Below are positions 25,101 through 36,550 of a stretch of 64,000 bases of DNA, piece after piece (within the stretch, counting starts at the first letter, position 1; each line of letters begins with the position of its first letter). This DNA is from Kwoniella bestiolae CBS 10118 (taxonomy: Eukaryota; Basidiomycota; Tremellomycetes; Tremellales; Cryptococcaceae), in NCBI RefSeq assembly GCF_000512585.2, contig NC_089241.1:2914001-2978000 (forward strand), read 5' to 3'. Both the position numbers and the translations under genes were made by a program. The notes beneath the pieces are model-generated. The model was not told where the DNA came from. It did not search any database and worked only from the letters and a program-made list of their open reading frames with translations.

Positions 25101-25286
25101 AGCTTACATCCCTCGGATAGAGGTAGTCCCCAGCTACCTTGAGTGCCTGTTGGATCATACAAATTAGCTCATTGCAAGGGAGTTGGTATCAGCTGAACTC
25201 ACATGAGCGAGCTGTTCATACTGCCTTGCGCCTTGAGCAGAAGTGGAAGGGAGGTTCCAGTCGTGTAGGGCTGCTACCAGGGCCAT
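22199..25286 (-). CDS. APC2: Anaphase-promoting complex subunit 2 (cullin-like)
   Basis: Starts at the ATG at 25286 (MALVAALHDWNLPSTS) and ends at 22199, with more than ten exons. The recognisable core is IYISTIRSLRILDPPGVLLHKVATPIRSHLRERPDTIRCIVAALV, which matches the APC2 block before the cullin homology region. The C-terminus, EDRVVEVEANPIQASIIELFDGQPVLNVEEIKERLQI and DGLAWWKERGVV, is the APC2 C-terminal winged-helix domain that, in this family, lies beside the APC11 RING-binding cullin part. APC2 is the scaffold of the catalytic module of the APC/C ubiquitin ligase in the nucleus, driving exit from mitosis. Divergent from FKS1. Exon borders were not all resolved. Confidence 0.85.
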
Positions 25287-26724
25287 GATTATTTCACTAT
25301 TGTTGAAGGTATGATGACATTGAAGTCATTGATATTGATGTTTTCAATTCAGCTTTCACTGCTCAACATAACCAGTAACATGAAACGAACGCGTTCAAGC
25401 TGACAATGGTGGAGATCACCGCCTCTTCACCATAGACAGCCACGTGTCGCTTGTCGAGTGCCACATTCCATTCTCAAACACCGATCATATGAGGGTACCG
25501 ATGTAACCAGGGAAACAACCCAAACACACAGCCCCTTACGCCAATGACGTTTATCCATCCCTCTTGTTTACATCTTGGTTACATCGCTAGCAAGTCGCAA
25601 GTCTTCCTCTCGTGCATCCAATAGTTTGCTATATAGATAGGTAACTGCGAAAGGTGGAGAGACGGGACGGATAAACACCTTGGTGAGCAGGTTACCTAGT
25701 AGTGAAGAGTGGTCAGGTTATGCATGTACATGTGTCTGTCTCAGCGGTAGTTATTCCGTTCCATATACAAAAGGACAAAGCACAGCATGGTCTGTATGGT
25801 GGGTGTTCCGCAGTGAGATGCCCTTTTTGTAATGGATGATTAGGATTGTGTTTTGTAATGGTGCATTTCATTATCAAATGAACCAGCTGGTTGTTAATTC
25901 AGGGTAATACTGTGTGTGGTTATTTTATCCTTTGTGTTATTTCCTTCCCTTCCCTTTTTCACCTTTAGACTGTTAGACCGTTAACTTACACGCGTAGTGT
26001 ATACACCACCATACAACCATACAACCATACAACCATACACCACACCATACACCAACAGTACAACTTTTCATTCATTCTTTTACTACCTTTACTTATCATT
26101 GACCATCAATTCCGTTTCTCTTTTCTTCATACACCCATACACTCTCCTTACGTCTCGACGACATCACTCACGCACGTCTCTACTGCACCCACAATATCAG
26201 TGGTGATACAAGGGTGGGGACGATCATATCAAAGAAAAGAGGAAGGATATATCAAAGGAACGGCAAATAATTCGTCCATCGCCTCAACAACAGCAGGACA
26301 GGACATTTTTATTCTTCACCCACATCAAACGTTTCATCAACAAAGATAGGATAGGACAGTGGTGAGGTGATAGGTGACTAGTGTAGTCAACGAAGTGTGC
26401 TCTTCTTTTTTCTTCTTTCATTTTTGTAGGTGAGTGTCAACTTCATACTACCATTACTATTTTTCGAGACCGGGAAAAAGGGGGCACAAAAGATCAAGGC
26501 TTAGTCCTCTTGGCGGTCAATGCTATTCATCCTCACTACGTTGTCATCTCATCACTATCATCTTCATAATCTCTTATCTTTCCATACATCATCCCCATAC
26601 ACCTAGCATCGCTGGACGAAAGCTGTCGTATGAACCCAAGACCCATCACGCACCGCCTCTACAAACAACGTTAAGATCACCCGCTCACTCAACGTAATAC
26701 CTCACTCTACTCTAGCTTTACACC
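25287..26724. promoter_or_regulatory. APC2/FKS1 divergent promoter and long FKS1 leader
   Basis: 1.4 kb without a supported gene. The FKS1-proximal half is C/A/T-rich (pyrimidine tracts about 25925-25970 and 26400-26425) and contains a short tandem ACCATACA repeat (about 26009-26053); it probably includes a long 5' UTR. Confidence 0.5.
26009..26053. repeat. ACCATACA microsatellite
   Basis: Four to five copies of ACCATACA and near variants, upstream of FKS1. Confidence 0.8.
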
Positions 26725-29700
26725 ATGTCATACCCCAACGCACCTCCAGGTCCCAAACATCAACCATCCTCCTATTCATCAGGTTCATCCGATCCCTTCA
26801 ACGCTCAACAGCTCCCTTACGACAACGCTCCTCTTCATGGACACGGTGGCGGATATGGTTACCCAGATGCAAACACCATCCCAGGAGCGGGTGTCGCTCC
26901 CCCAGGACAAGGTGGTCAATATGCAGCTCGATTCGACACTGAGGCTGAGATGCAGGCGAGGATAGATGGTGGTGGTCAAGGTATAGAAACGTGGGCGAGC
27001 GAAAGTGGGAACGGTAAGTATTTCGCGCGACTACACTGCCTCGCACAGGATATCTAATGACTGCTTCATTCAGACAACTACTATAATCCATCAGATTACG
27101 GTGGTCAACCAGGTTACGTCCCATCTAGAGCATCCACACCTACTTTCACAGAGGGTAGCAGAGACGGTCACAGACCTAGAGAACCTTACGTGGGTCCTTT
27201 CTAATGAGACTCGGAATCTCCCCGCTGATACACTCTTACAGCCCGCTTGGACCCAAGAAGCCAACATCCCCTTATCGAAAGAAGAGATCGAAGATGTTTT
27301 GATCGATTTGGCCAACAAGTTTGGTTTCCAGAAAGATTCGTCTCGAAACGTTTACGATTTCTTGATGATCCAATTGGATTCCAGAGCATCGAGAATGTCA
27401 CCCAACCAAGCTCTCCTCACCTTACACGCCGATTACATCGGTGGTGAACACGCCAACTACAGGAAATGGTACTTCGCCTCTCAACTTGATCTGGACGATG
27501 CCATCGGTGCAGTACAAAACCCCGGTCTGTCAAGAGTAAGATCAGTAGCAAGGCGGGGTAAAGGTCCCAAGGGGAAACAAGCTCCTGCGACCGCTCAAGA
27601 GAAATCCCTCGATTCTGCTACCAACAGGTGGAGAACGGCAATGAACAACATGTCTCAGTACGATCGACTCCGTCAAGTCGCGTTATACTTGCTTTGTTGG
27701 GGTGAAGCCGCTCAAGTCAGATTTATGCCTGAATGCTTGTGTTTCATCTTCAAATGTGCAGACGATTACTACCGATCGCCAGAATGTCAAAACAGGCAGG
27801 AAGCTGTTCCCGAAGGTTTGTACCTTCGAGCGGTTGTCAAGCCTATTTACAAGTTCTTGAGAGATCAAGGGTACGAAGTGGTTGATGGGAGATTCTTGAA
27901 GAGGGAAAATGATCATGACAAGACCATTGGTTATGACGATGTAAACCAGCTGTTCTGGTACCCTGAGGGTGTAAGCAGGATTGTCTTGAGTGACAAGGTG
28001 AGTATTTTGCGACTCCCTAGCATGATTCACAGCTGACCATATACTCAGACCCGCCTCGTCGACATTCCCCCTGCTCAACGATTCATGAAATTCGACAGGA
28101 TCGACTGGAACAAGGTCTTCTTCAAGACCTACCTCGAAAAACGATCCTTCTTCCACTTGCTCGTCAACTTCAATCGTATCTGGGTTCTTCACATCTCCGT
28201 CTTCTGGTTCTACACTGCTTACAACGCTCCTTCGATCTATGCTCAAAAAGGTTCAACCAAAGCTACCACTCCAATGGCCTGGTCCGTTACCGCTTTGGGT
28301 GGTGCCGTCGCTTCGTTAATTATGATTGCCGCTACTCTCGCTGAGTTTTCCTACATCCCTACGACCTGGAACAACACTTCGCACTTGACTCGACGATTGA
28401 TATTCCTTCTTATCATTCTCGGTATCACCGGTGCTCCAACCATTTACATCGCCTTCTGGAACCAAACAGGTCAAGTGTCGTTGATCCTCGGTATCGTGCA
28501 GTTCTTCGTATCAGTTGTAGCCACCGCTGCCTTCGCCACTTTACCTTCCGGTCGAATGTTCGGTGATCGAGTCGCCGGTAAATCGAGAAAGTACTTGGCC
28601 AACCAAACGTTCACCGCTTCGTACCCCAAGCTGGGCAGAAACAACCGATTTGCTTCCTTCTTACTGTGGTTCTTGATCTTCGGATGTAAATTCACCGAAT
28701 CCTACTTCTTCTTGACTTTATCTTTCAGAGATCCCATCAAAGTCATGGTCGGAATGAAGGTGCAAAATTGTCACGACAAATACCTCGGTACAGGATTATG
28801 CACGAACCAACCTGCCTTCGCTTTGACAGTGATGTTCGTCATGGACTTGACTCTGTTCTTCTTGGATACTTTCCTGTGGTACGTTATCTGGAACACCGTT
28901 TTCTCCATCGCTAGGAGTTTCGCGATTGGTATGTCCATCTGGACCCCCTGGGCGGATATCTTTGCTAGATTGCCAAAGAGAATTTACGCAAAGATCCTTG
29001 CTACTGCGGATATGGAAGTGAAATACAAGCCCAAGGTGAGTTGGACACGTAAAGTGAAAGACTTCAGCTAACTTCTGTTACAGGTACTGGTATCCCAAGT
29101 GTGGAACGCCGTGATCATCTCCATGTACCGAGAACATCTCTTGTCCATCGAACACGTCCAGAAGTTGCTTTACCATCAAGTGCAATCCGATCAACCTGGC
29201 AAACGGACCCTTCGAGCTCCCGCATTCTTCATCTCCCAAGGTGATAAAGGTGTCAAGACCGAATTCTTCCCCAAAGGATCTGAAGCCGAACGACGAATCT
29301 CTTTCTTCGCTCAATCACTCACCACCGCCATTCCCGAGCCTATCCCTGTCGAAGCTATGCCAACCTTCACCGTCCTTGTTCCTCACTACTCCGAGAAGAT
29401 TTTGTTATCGCTTAGAGAGATTATTAGAGAGGAAGATCAGAACACTCGAGTGACCCTTTTGGAATATCTTAAACAGCTTCACCCTATCGAATGGGACAAC
29501 TTCGTCAGAGACACCAAGATCTTGGCTGAGGAATCCAACATGTTCAACGGCGGGAACCCCTTCGGGAACGACGAAAAGGCTGAAGCTAAGAAGGCCGATG
29601 ATATTCCATTCTACACTATCGGTTTCAAGTCTGCCGCTCCTGAATACACCTTGCGAACCCGTATCTGGGCTTCTCTTCGTGCTCAAACTCTTTACCGAAC

Positions 29701-32556
29701 TGTCTCTGGTTTCATGAACTACTCCAAGGCTATCAAGTTGCTCTACCGAGTCGAAAACCCAGAAGTCGTTCAACTCTTCGGCGGCAACACTGATCAACTC
29801 GAACGGGAACTCGAACGAATGGCTAGAAGAAAGTTCAAGTTTGTCGTATCCATGCAAAGGTACTCCAAGTTCAACAAGGAGGAACATGAAAACGCTGAAT
29901 TCTTGCTCCGAGCCTATCCCGATCTTCAAATTGCCTACTTGGACGAAGAACCACCTAGGAAAGACGGCGGCGAGTCAAGAATCTTCTCTGCTTTGGTTGA
30001 TGGACACTCTGAGATCTTGCCCAACGGTAGAAGAAGACCCAAGTTCAGGATTGAATTGCCCGGTAACCCCATTCTAGGTGATGGTAAATCCGATAACCAG
30101 AATCACGCTATTGTCTTCTACCGAGGTGAATACTTGCAACTTATCGATGCGAACCAGGATAACTATTTGGAAGAGTGTCTCAAGATCAGAAACGTCTTGG
30201 CCGAATTCGAAGAGTTCAGAGTATCCAACCAATCGCCTTACGCGCCTAACGGACATCAACAATTCGAGAAATTCCCCGTCGCCATCTTGGGTGCTAGAGA
30301 ATATATCTTCTCTGAGAACATCGGTATTTTAGGGGATATTGCTGCTGGAAAAGAACAGACATTCGGTACTCTCGCTGCTAGGTCCTTGTCATACATTGGC
30401 GGTAAATTGCATTATGGTCACCCGGATTTCCTCAATGCGATCTACATGAACACTCGAGGAGGTGTGTCAAAGGCTCAAAAGGGATTACACTTGAACGAAG
30501 ATATCTACGCCGGTATGATGGCTTTCGGACGAGGTGGTAGGATCAAGCACTCAGAATACTACCAATGTGGTAAAGGACGAGATCTCGGTTTCGGTACTAT
30601 CCTGAATTTCCAAACTAAGATTGGAACCGGTATGGGTGAACAGATGCTTTCGAGGGAGTATTACTACTTGGGTACTCAATTGCCTATCGATAGATTCTTG
30701 ACTTTCTACTATGGTCATCCAGGTTTCCACATTAACAATATCGTGAGTAGTCTTTCCTCGCATACCAATGATGTATACTGATGTCTATCCTACACCAGCT
30801 CGTCATGTGTTCCGTCCAAGTGTTCATGTTGGCTTTGGTCTTCCTCGGTACCCTCAACAAGCAACTCACCGTATGTAAATACAGTGCTGCGGGTGATATC
30901 CTACCTGGTCAGAGTGGATGTTACAACCTCCAACCGGTGTTCAGGTGGATCAAGCGATGTATCATCTCCATCTTCATCGTGTTTTGGGTTGCCTTTGTCC
31001 CTCTTTTCGTGCAGGGTGAGCTCCCTTCCTTTTCCTTCAAATACAACATCAGCTAACAGGTGATATATAGAACTTACCGAACGAGGTGCCGGTCGAGCCA
31101 TCTTGCGATTGTGCAAGCACTTCTTATCCCTGTCACCGGTATTCGAAGTCTTCTCCACGCAAATCTACATGCACTCCATCCTGAATAACTTGACTTTCGG
31201 TGGTGCAAGATATATCGCGACTGGTCGAGGTTTCGCTACTACCCGTATCTCCTTCAGTATCTTATACTCTCGATTCGCTGGTCCTTCGATCTACCTCGGT
31301 CTCCGAACATTGGTCTTGTTACTCTACATCACCTTGTCGGTGTTCGTCCCTCACATCATCTACTTCTGGATTACCGTCGTCGGTCTGTGTGTCGCGCCAT
31401 TCTTGTTCAACCCTCATCAATTCTCTTACTCCGACTTCATCATCGATTACCGAGAATTCCTTCGATGGATGTCAAGAGGTAACTCTCGAACACACGCAAA
31501 CTCTTGGGTCGGTTACTGTCGATTGTCCAGAACTCGAATCACAGGTTTCAAGAGGAAGAGGCTTGGTTTGCCCTCCGAGAAGCTGTCCTCTGATACTCCT
31601 CGAGCACCTTGGAAAGCTATAGTCGTTGGTGAAATCATCGGTCCCATCTGTCTCGCCATCCTCTTCGTCATCTGTTACCTGTTCGTCAAATCGTTCACTG
31701 TGGAAGGAAAGACCCAACCTGGTTTATTGAGAATCGCCATCATCGCCCTCGGACCCATCGTATGGAACATGGCCTTCTTGATCACCCTGTTCTTGATCTC
31801 AGTCTTCCTTGGACCATGCCTCAACTCCTACACCAACCAATTCGGAGCTACCATGGCTGCCATTGCTCACTTCGGTGCGGTGGTAGGTATGATTGCCTTC
31901 TTCGAGTTCCTGTGGTTCTTGGAATTATGGGACGCCTCGCACGCCGTACTGGGTATCATCGCTGTTATCAGTGTTCAAAGATGTATCTTCAAGATCCTGA
32001 TCGCGGTGTTCCTATCAAGAGAATTCAAGCATGACGAAACCAACAGAGCGTGGTGGACTGGTGTATGGTTCAACCGAGGATTGGGATCACACGCACTCTC
32101 ACAACCTGCCCGAGAGTTTGTCGTCAAGACTATTGAAATGGGATTATACTCTGCCGACTTCATCGCGTGCCATTTGTTGTTGTTCCTTTTGACACCACCC
32201 ATGTTGATCCCTTACTTCGATCGATTGCATGCTACGATGTTGTTCTGGTTGGCTCCCTCGCAGCAGATTAGACCTCCGATTTACAGTTTCAGGCAGAGGA
32301 GTCAGAGGAGAAAGATTGTTTTCACCTGTGAGTGTGCCCTTTCTTGAGCTGCTCCTGTCTATCTTGTATCTTCGTGATCGACCTCGAGATTATGTCTCAA
32401 AGAATGAACCAAGCTGACAATCATGACTCATTCACAGACTCAATCGTATACGTCCTCATCCAAGCCATCTTCGTAGCCCTGATAGTACTCCCCTTACTAT
32501 TCAAGGGAGTCATCGGCCTAACTCCAGGCGATGTACCTTTTGGTGCAGTCATCTAA
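26725..32556 (+). CDS. FKS1: 1,3-beta-glucan synthase catalytic subunit
   Basis: Eight exons, all in phase: 26725-27013, 27074-27189, 27242-27997, 28049-29035, 29084-30742, 30799-31015, 31071-32327, 32438-32556; 1799 aa, standard for Fks1. GT48 landmarks: PAWTQEANIPLSKEEIEDV, SRASRMSPNQALLTLHADYIGG, YLLCWGEAAQVRFMPECLCFI (FKS1_dom1), then the synthase domain with FTVLVPHYSEKI, RYPDLQIAYLDEE-like, NQDNYLEECLKIRNVLAEFEE, AREYIFSENIGILGD, GHPDFLN and GGVSKAQKGLHLNEDIYAGM. N- and C-terminal membrane bundles flank it. It makes wall glucan from UDP-glucose at the plasma membrane with Rho1. Echinocandin hot spots sit at 28709-28735 (FLTLSFRDP, from F608) and 30946-30969 (WIKRCIIS). Confidence 0.97.
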
Positions 32557-33410
32557 CTTTCTTTCGCTCCGACAAACCTCACACCTCATCAATCTCGCAT
32601 AGCATACATAAGCACACGAAAATATGTTTTCATAGCACTAAGCATAGGTCGGATTTTTCTTTCATCTTCATATTCGAAAACTTTCAAACCCAATATAAAA
32701 AATATTTTGTTCTCTTTCCTATTCAACCAAATGGACACTTTACACTTTTCTGATTGATGAACTTTGATATACTCTTATGATTAGTTATTCTATTCTTGAT
32801 ACGAATTTATCTATATACCCCTTGTTTCTCATGTTTCATGTCTACGTTACGTTACGTTCACTTGATTTTCTTTGATAGATTAGCTTGAGGGGAAGGAAGG
32901 GGAAGAGTGAGTTTTATGTCGCGATGAATGCCTTCTTATCGATGGGTGGTTGTGCAAGTGCGAGGGTCCGGAATTCGAAAGTTCGCGGTGCATATATCGG
33001 ACGTCATCTACGGACGATCCGCAAGTGGACGGAGAATCAACTCTGACCCGAACAAGTGGATACGATAAAGGTAGACCTGACCTAAAATCAAGTTGGTTTG
33101 TTCGGTTCTCGATTTCGTGTTTGTGCTCCTGCGTTTCATACCATTGCGTCACGCGTGATAACGAGATTTACGTTAACATCGTTACTGTTCATCTGGACGC
33201 GTGTTTTTTCCTTTTCCCTCTTGTCGATCTTTGTCTTGCTTTTGATTTTTATCCTGAATTTGGGATTTCTATCAGTGAATGGGGATGCGCATCGATAAGA
33301 GGTTGATCAAGCATCATCGTGAGATGTATATCTTCGTCTCCATTATAACGTCGTGAAATCTCTGACATACACCAGGGTGACTCACCTTCCACGAATTCCT
33401 TGCTACTAGG
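32557..33410. other. FKS1 3' flank and promoter of the WSC/DUF1996 gene
   Basis: No supported gene. AT-rich after 32557, with AATATAAAAAATATTTT at about 32691-32706 near where FKS1 polyadenylation would be expected. Confidence 0.4.
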
Positions 33411-35721
33411 ATGTTCTCCTCCAGCTTGATTCCCTTGGCGGTTTTAGCTATCTCGATCAGCCAGGTAAACGCCTGGACAGATCCGTAAGTCCACTATAAG
33501 TGGAAGATTCTAGCGATGCTGACGATTGAGCATAGCTTCTTCGTCATTCAGCATGGCCCAGATATCATTACTAGTCGTATCGACCCTGTTATCTCCCCAG
33601 GGGGGATATCATCTCATGGTGAATTGGTCGACATGGATAGTAGTAGTCCAAGGATAGTAGCTTATTAGACCGATACAGTTCACTCGATCGTCGGATCATC
33701 GTCTTTCAAACCTACTTACACGTATGAGAACTCGATCTCGGGAAAGTGAGTAGGAGTAAACTCCAGCAGTAAGAGGTAGTAAAGCTGATACCTTTGAATC
33801 ATGATTCGACTAGATGCACCACCGCAAACATAGCCATTGATCACTCGAATTACTGGATCCCGCAGCTATACAGGAAGAGGGACGATGGGCAATTTGATCT
33901 GGTCAAGATGAACAGGGCTAATACGTATTACCTAGTGAGTCCCTCTCCTGTTCTCTTCCCCTTGAGATGTCACTTGACTGATATATCCTGAATGCCGTTA
34001 TAGATGAGACGGTATGTCAACGCCAGATATTATATATGACTATTTTCACGTCGTGCTGACGGACAGACGCACTCACTCGCAGAGGAAGTCAGAACGAACA
34101 GGTATACGACTTCCCACCTGGGTTCAGGATGGTAGCTGGTAATCCCTCTCGAACGACATACAACGCATCAAACTACGCCGATAAGGCCATTTCATACGTT
34201 TGTCTGGGAGTGAACGGCGCGCCTGAGAGTGGTGAATTCCCTAAACAGAGTTGTCCCAATGATCTGTACGTGGAGTCTCTATTGACCGTTACCCTTTACC
34301 CATTGAACCGCGCTTCACTACCTCACATCTCTACTAGAACTGATGACGGAATGGTACAGTCGAGCACAAGTTTTCTTCCCTAATTGCTGGGACGGCGTGA
34401 ACAACTGGCTACCCAATTCCGCGCACGTGCATTATCCCCTCTCGCAGGGGTACAATTCCGGTGGACCATGTCCTGCCTCTCACCCCAAGAGGATATTGAG
34501 TGTCTTCTTCGAGTTCCACTTTACGGATAGGTTCACCTACAAGGACGGAGCGAGGGTATGGGCAACAGGCGATGACGTCGGTTATTCCCTCCATGGGGAC
34601 TTTACGATGGGATGGCCCAAAGGGTTCTTACCTAAGATATTCCCGTATGGTCAGACGTGCGCTGTGGACTTTTCGCTGGAGAATTGTCCGCCTTTGAAGC
34701 CTCTTATGACTACCAATGGAAGTGCTTGTAGACCTGATGATGGATTCCAAATTGTGAATGAGGTGAGGACACTGTCTTACTAGGTCAGGTTTCGCCGTGC
34801 TTACGATCACTGGATGTACGTCAATAGGACATCGGCACAAACAACCCGATCGCAAAGTTACCGGGAAATAACCCAGTATGGGGTAGGAGTGGGGCTAAGA
34901 AACCTGATCCGAATTACAAAGAGACTGCATCGTTCACTACATCCACTATTTCAGGTATGTACTCCATCTCACCACTTCAGAGGATATCAGACTGATTGGG
35001 TATCTTCAAGTACCCGCCGGATGGACGAAGCTTGGATGTCTGGCCGAACCGAAGGGGTCAAGAGCGTTGACCGGCGCATCGATGACTGATCAGACGATGA
35101 CGCCTACGAAATGTATAAATTTCTGTTCGTCGAAAGGTTTCAGTCTAGCCGGCGTGGAGTGGTCAGTCGGTGAGTACCTCCTCGCCGTGCTCGGTTCACA
35201 GTGTATATCACTAATCTTGATGTCCATACTTAGAATGCTACTGCGCCAACACACCCAGCAAAACAACTCTATCGGCCATTAATAACAACCTCGCATGCAA
35301 TATGCCATGTAATGGATTAGACTATTCGGCAGGATACTGCGGTGGATCCTCATTATTGACTGTATACCAGAAATCAGGATATAGCAATTCAATCTCTGCA
35401 TCAAAGGCTTCATCGTCAACGTCAAGCTCCAAAGCAGCCTCTGCAGCTAGTAAAGCCACTTCAACTACTAATAAAGTAACTTCAAGTAGTAAAGCTACTT
35501 CAACTACCAGTAAAGCGACTTCGACTACTAGAAAAGTGACTTCGACAACGGCCAAATTGACCAGTACGGCTAAGACTACTTCCACCTCTAAAGCACCAAC
35601 TTCCTCAGCGAAGAGCACTCTGAACGCGAAAGTAGCTACTTCATCAGCCAAGACGAGCTCAACAGTTGCTTCCACTTCCACGGCGAAGTTGGCGGGTCAT
35701 AAGAGGCGGACGGGGCATTAG
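33411..35721 (+). CDS. Secreted DUF1996 protein with WSC domain
   Basis: Ten exons: 33411-33484, 33536-33618, 33679-33745, 33814-33934, 34004-34011 (8 nt), 34083-34265, 34360-34762, 34828-34954, 35011-35169, 35234-35721; all phases agree, 570 aa. A signal peptide (MFSSSLIPLAVLAISISQVN) precedes DUF1996 (FFVIQHGPDIITSRIDPVISPG, SNYWIPQLYRK, VKMNRANTYYL, SCPNDLRAQVFFPNCWDGVN, GGPCPASHPKRI, FEFHFTD). After it comes a Cys-rich WSC domain (GWTKLGCLAEPKG, KCINFCSSKGFSLAGVEW, ECYCAN, CNMPCNGLDYSAGYCGG) and a Ser/Thr/Lys-rich tail, likely heavily O-mannosylated. WSC domains bind carbohydrate or act in wall sensing, so a wall-bound role is likely, but there is no transmembrane segment. Tandem with the gene at 36551. 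Confidence 0.9.
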
Positions 35722-36550
35722 GAGGTATAATTTTGATTTGGCTTGGCTTGGGACTTGGTTACTATTTATACATGGTTTGGTTTGATTAAATATCGGTTCA
35801 AGACTGTTTCGGAGGTAGCTGTGCTTGATGCATAAGTTACATCCGTATTATGCAGCTCGGAAGGAGATAGATGAATGTCCCCGATCGAAAGCCTTTGACT
35901 CTTCGGAGAATAAAATTAGTAACGCAATCGTCACATACAGATTGAAAGGGGTCAAGCAATCTTCTGAGCCTCGTTTCATATGTTCACCTTGATCGGTTCT
36001 ACTTTCTATTGTATCTTGCTTATGCTTGGTCATACCTGACTCATACCTCGAGGGATACACGGTTGCCCAACGCACAAAGTCCTTCTGCATGAGCCATGTC
36101 CCAAGCTACGTGCCTGTGTATCCGGAAACCTCACGCACATCATGCTAAGATATCGGATTGGGACCAGAACATCTCCAACATGTCCTTCAAGGGGAGTGTA
36201 TGTGCATAGACCGACGCTAAGACCAAGGCCTTTCCCGTCGATTGATTGAATTTTCATCCCATCTCCGTCCCGTACATCTGGTTCGGTGCATACGATGCCC
36301 ACCTCTAACACGCTGAGGTATTTCTTGGATACGGATTATATAAGTAACCCCTCTTGATTTGATTCCTTTGTCACCTCTCTTTTCCCTCATTCGCTTTTCT
36401 CATATATAAAGGTTATATGCTTGAGGCATTTTGACTTGTCATCGCACCATCCGTAGTTCTTTCTTGTCAGTCTTTATCCGCAGTCGCTCTTTCAGCACCC
36501 ACGTTCTTTACAACATACCACTGTGTCTATAAATCCACCTCCTACAGAAG
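35722..36550. promoter_or_regulatory. Intergenic region between tandem DUF1996 genes
   Basis: No supported gene. A TATA element TATATAAAGG starts at 36403, followed by CT-rich DNA (about 36440-36500) before the start at 36551, a normal fungal promoter layout. Confidence 0.55.
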
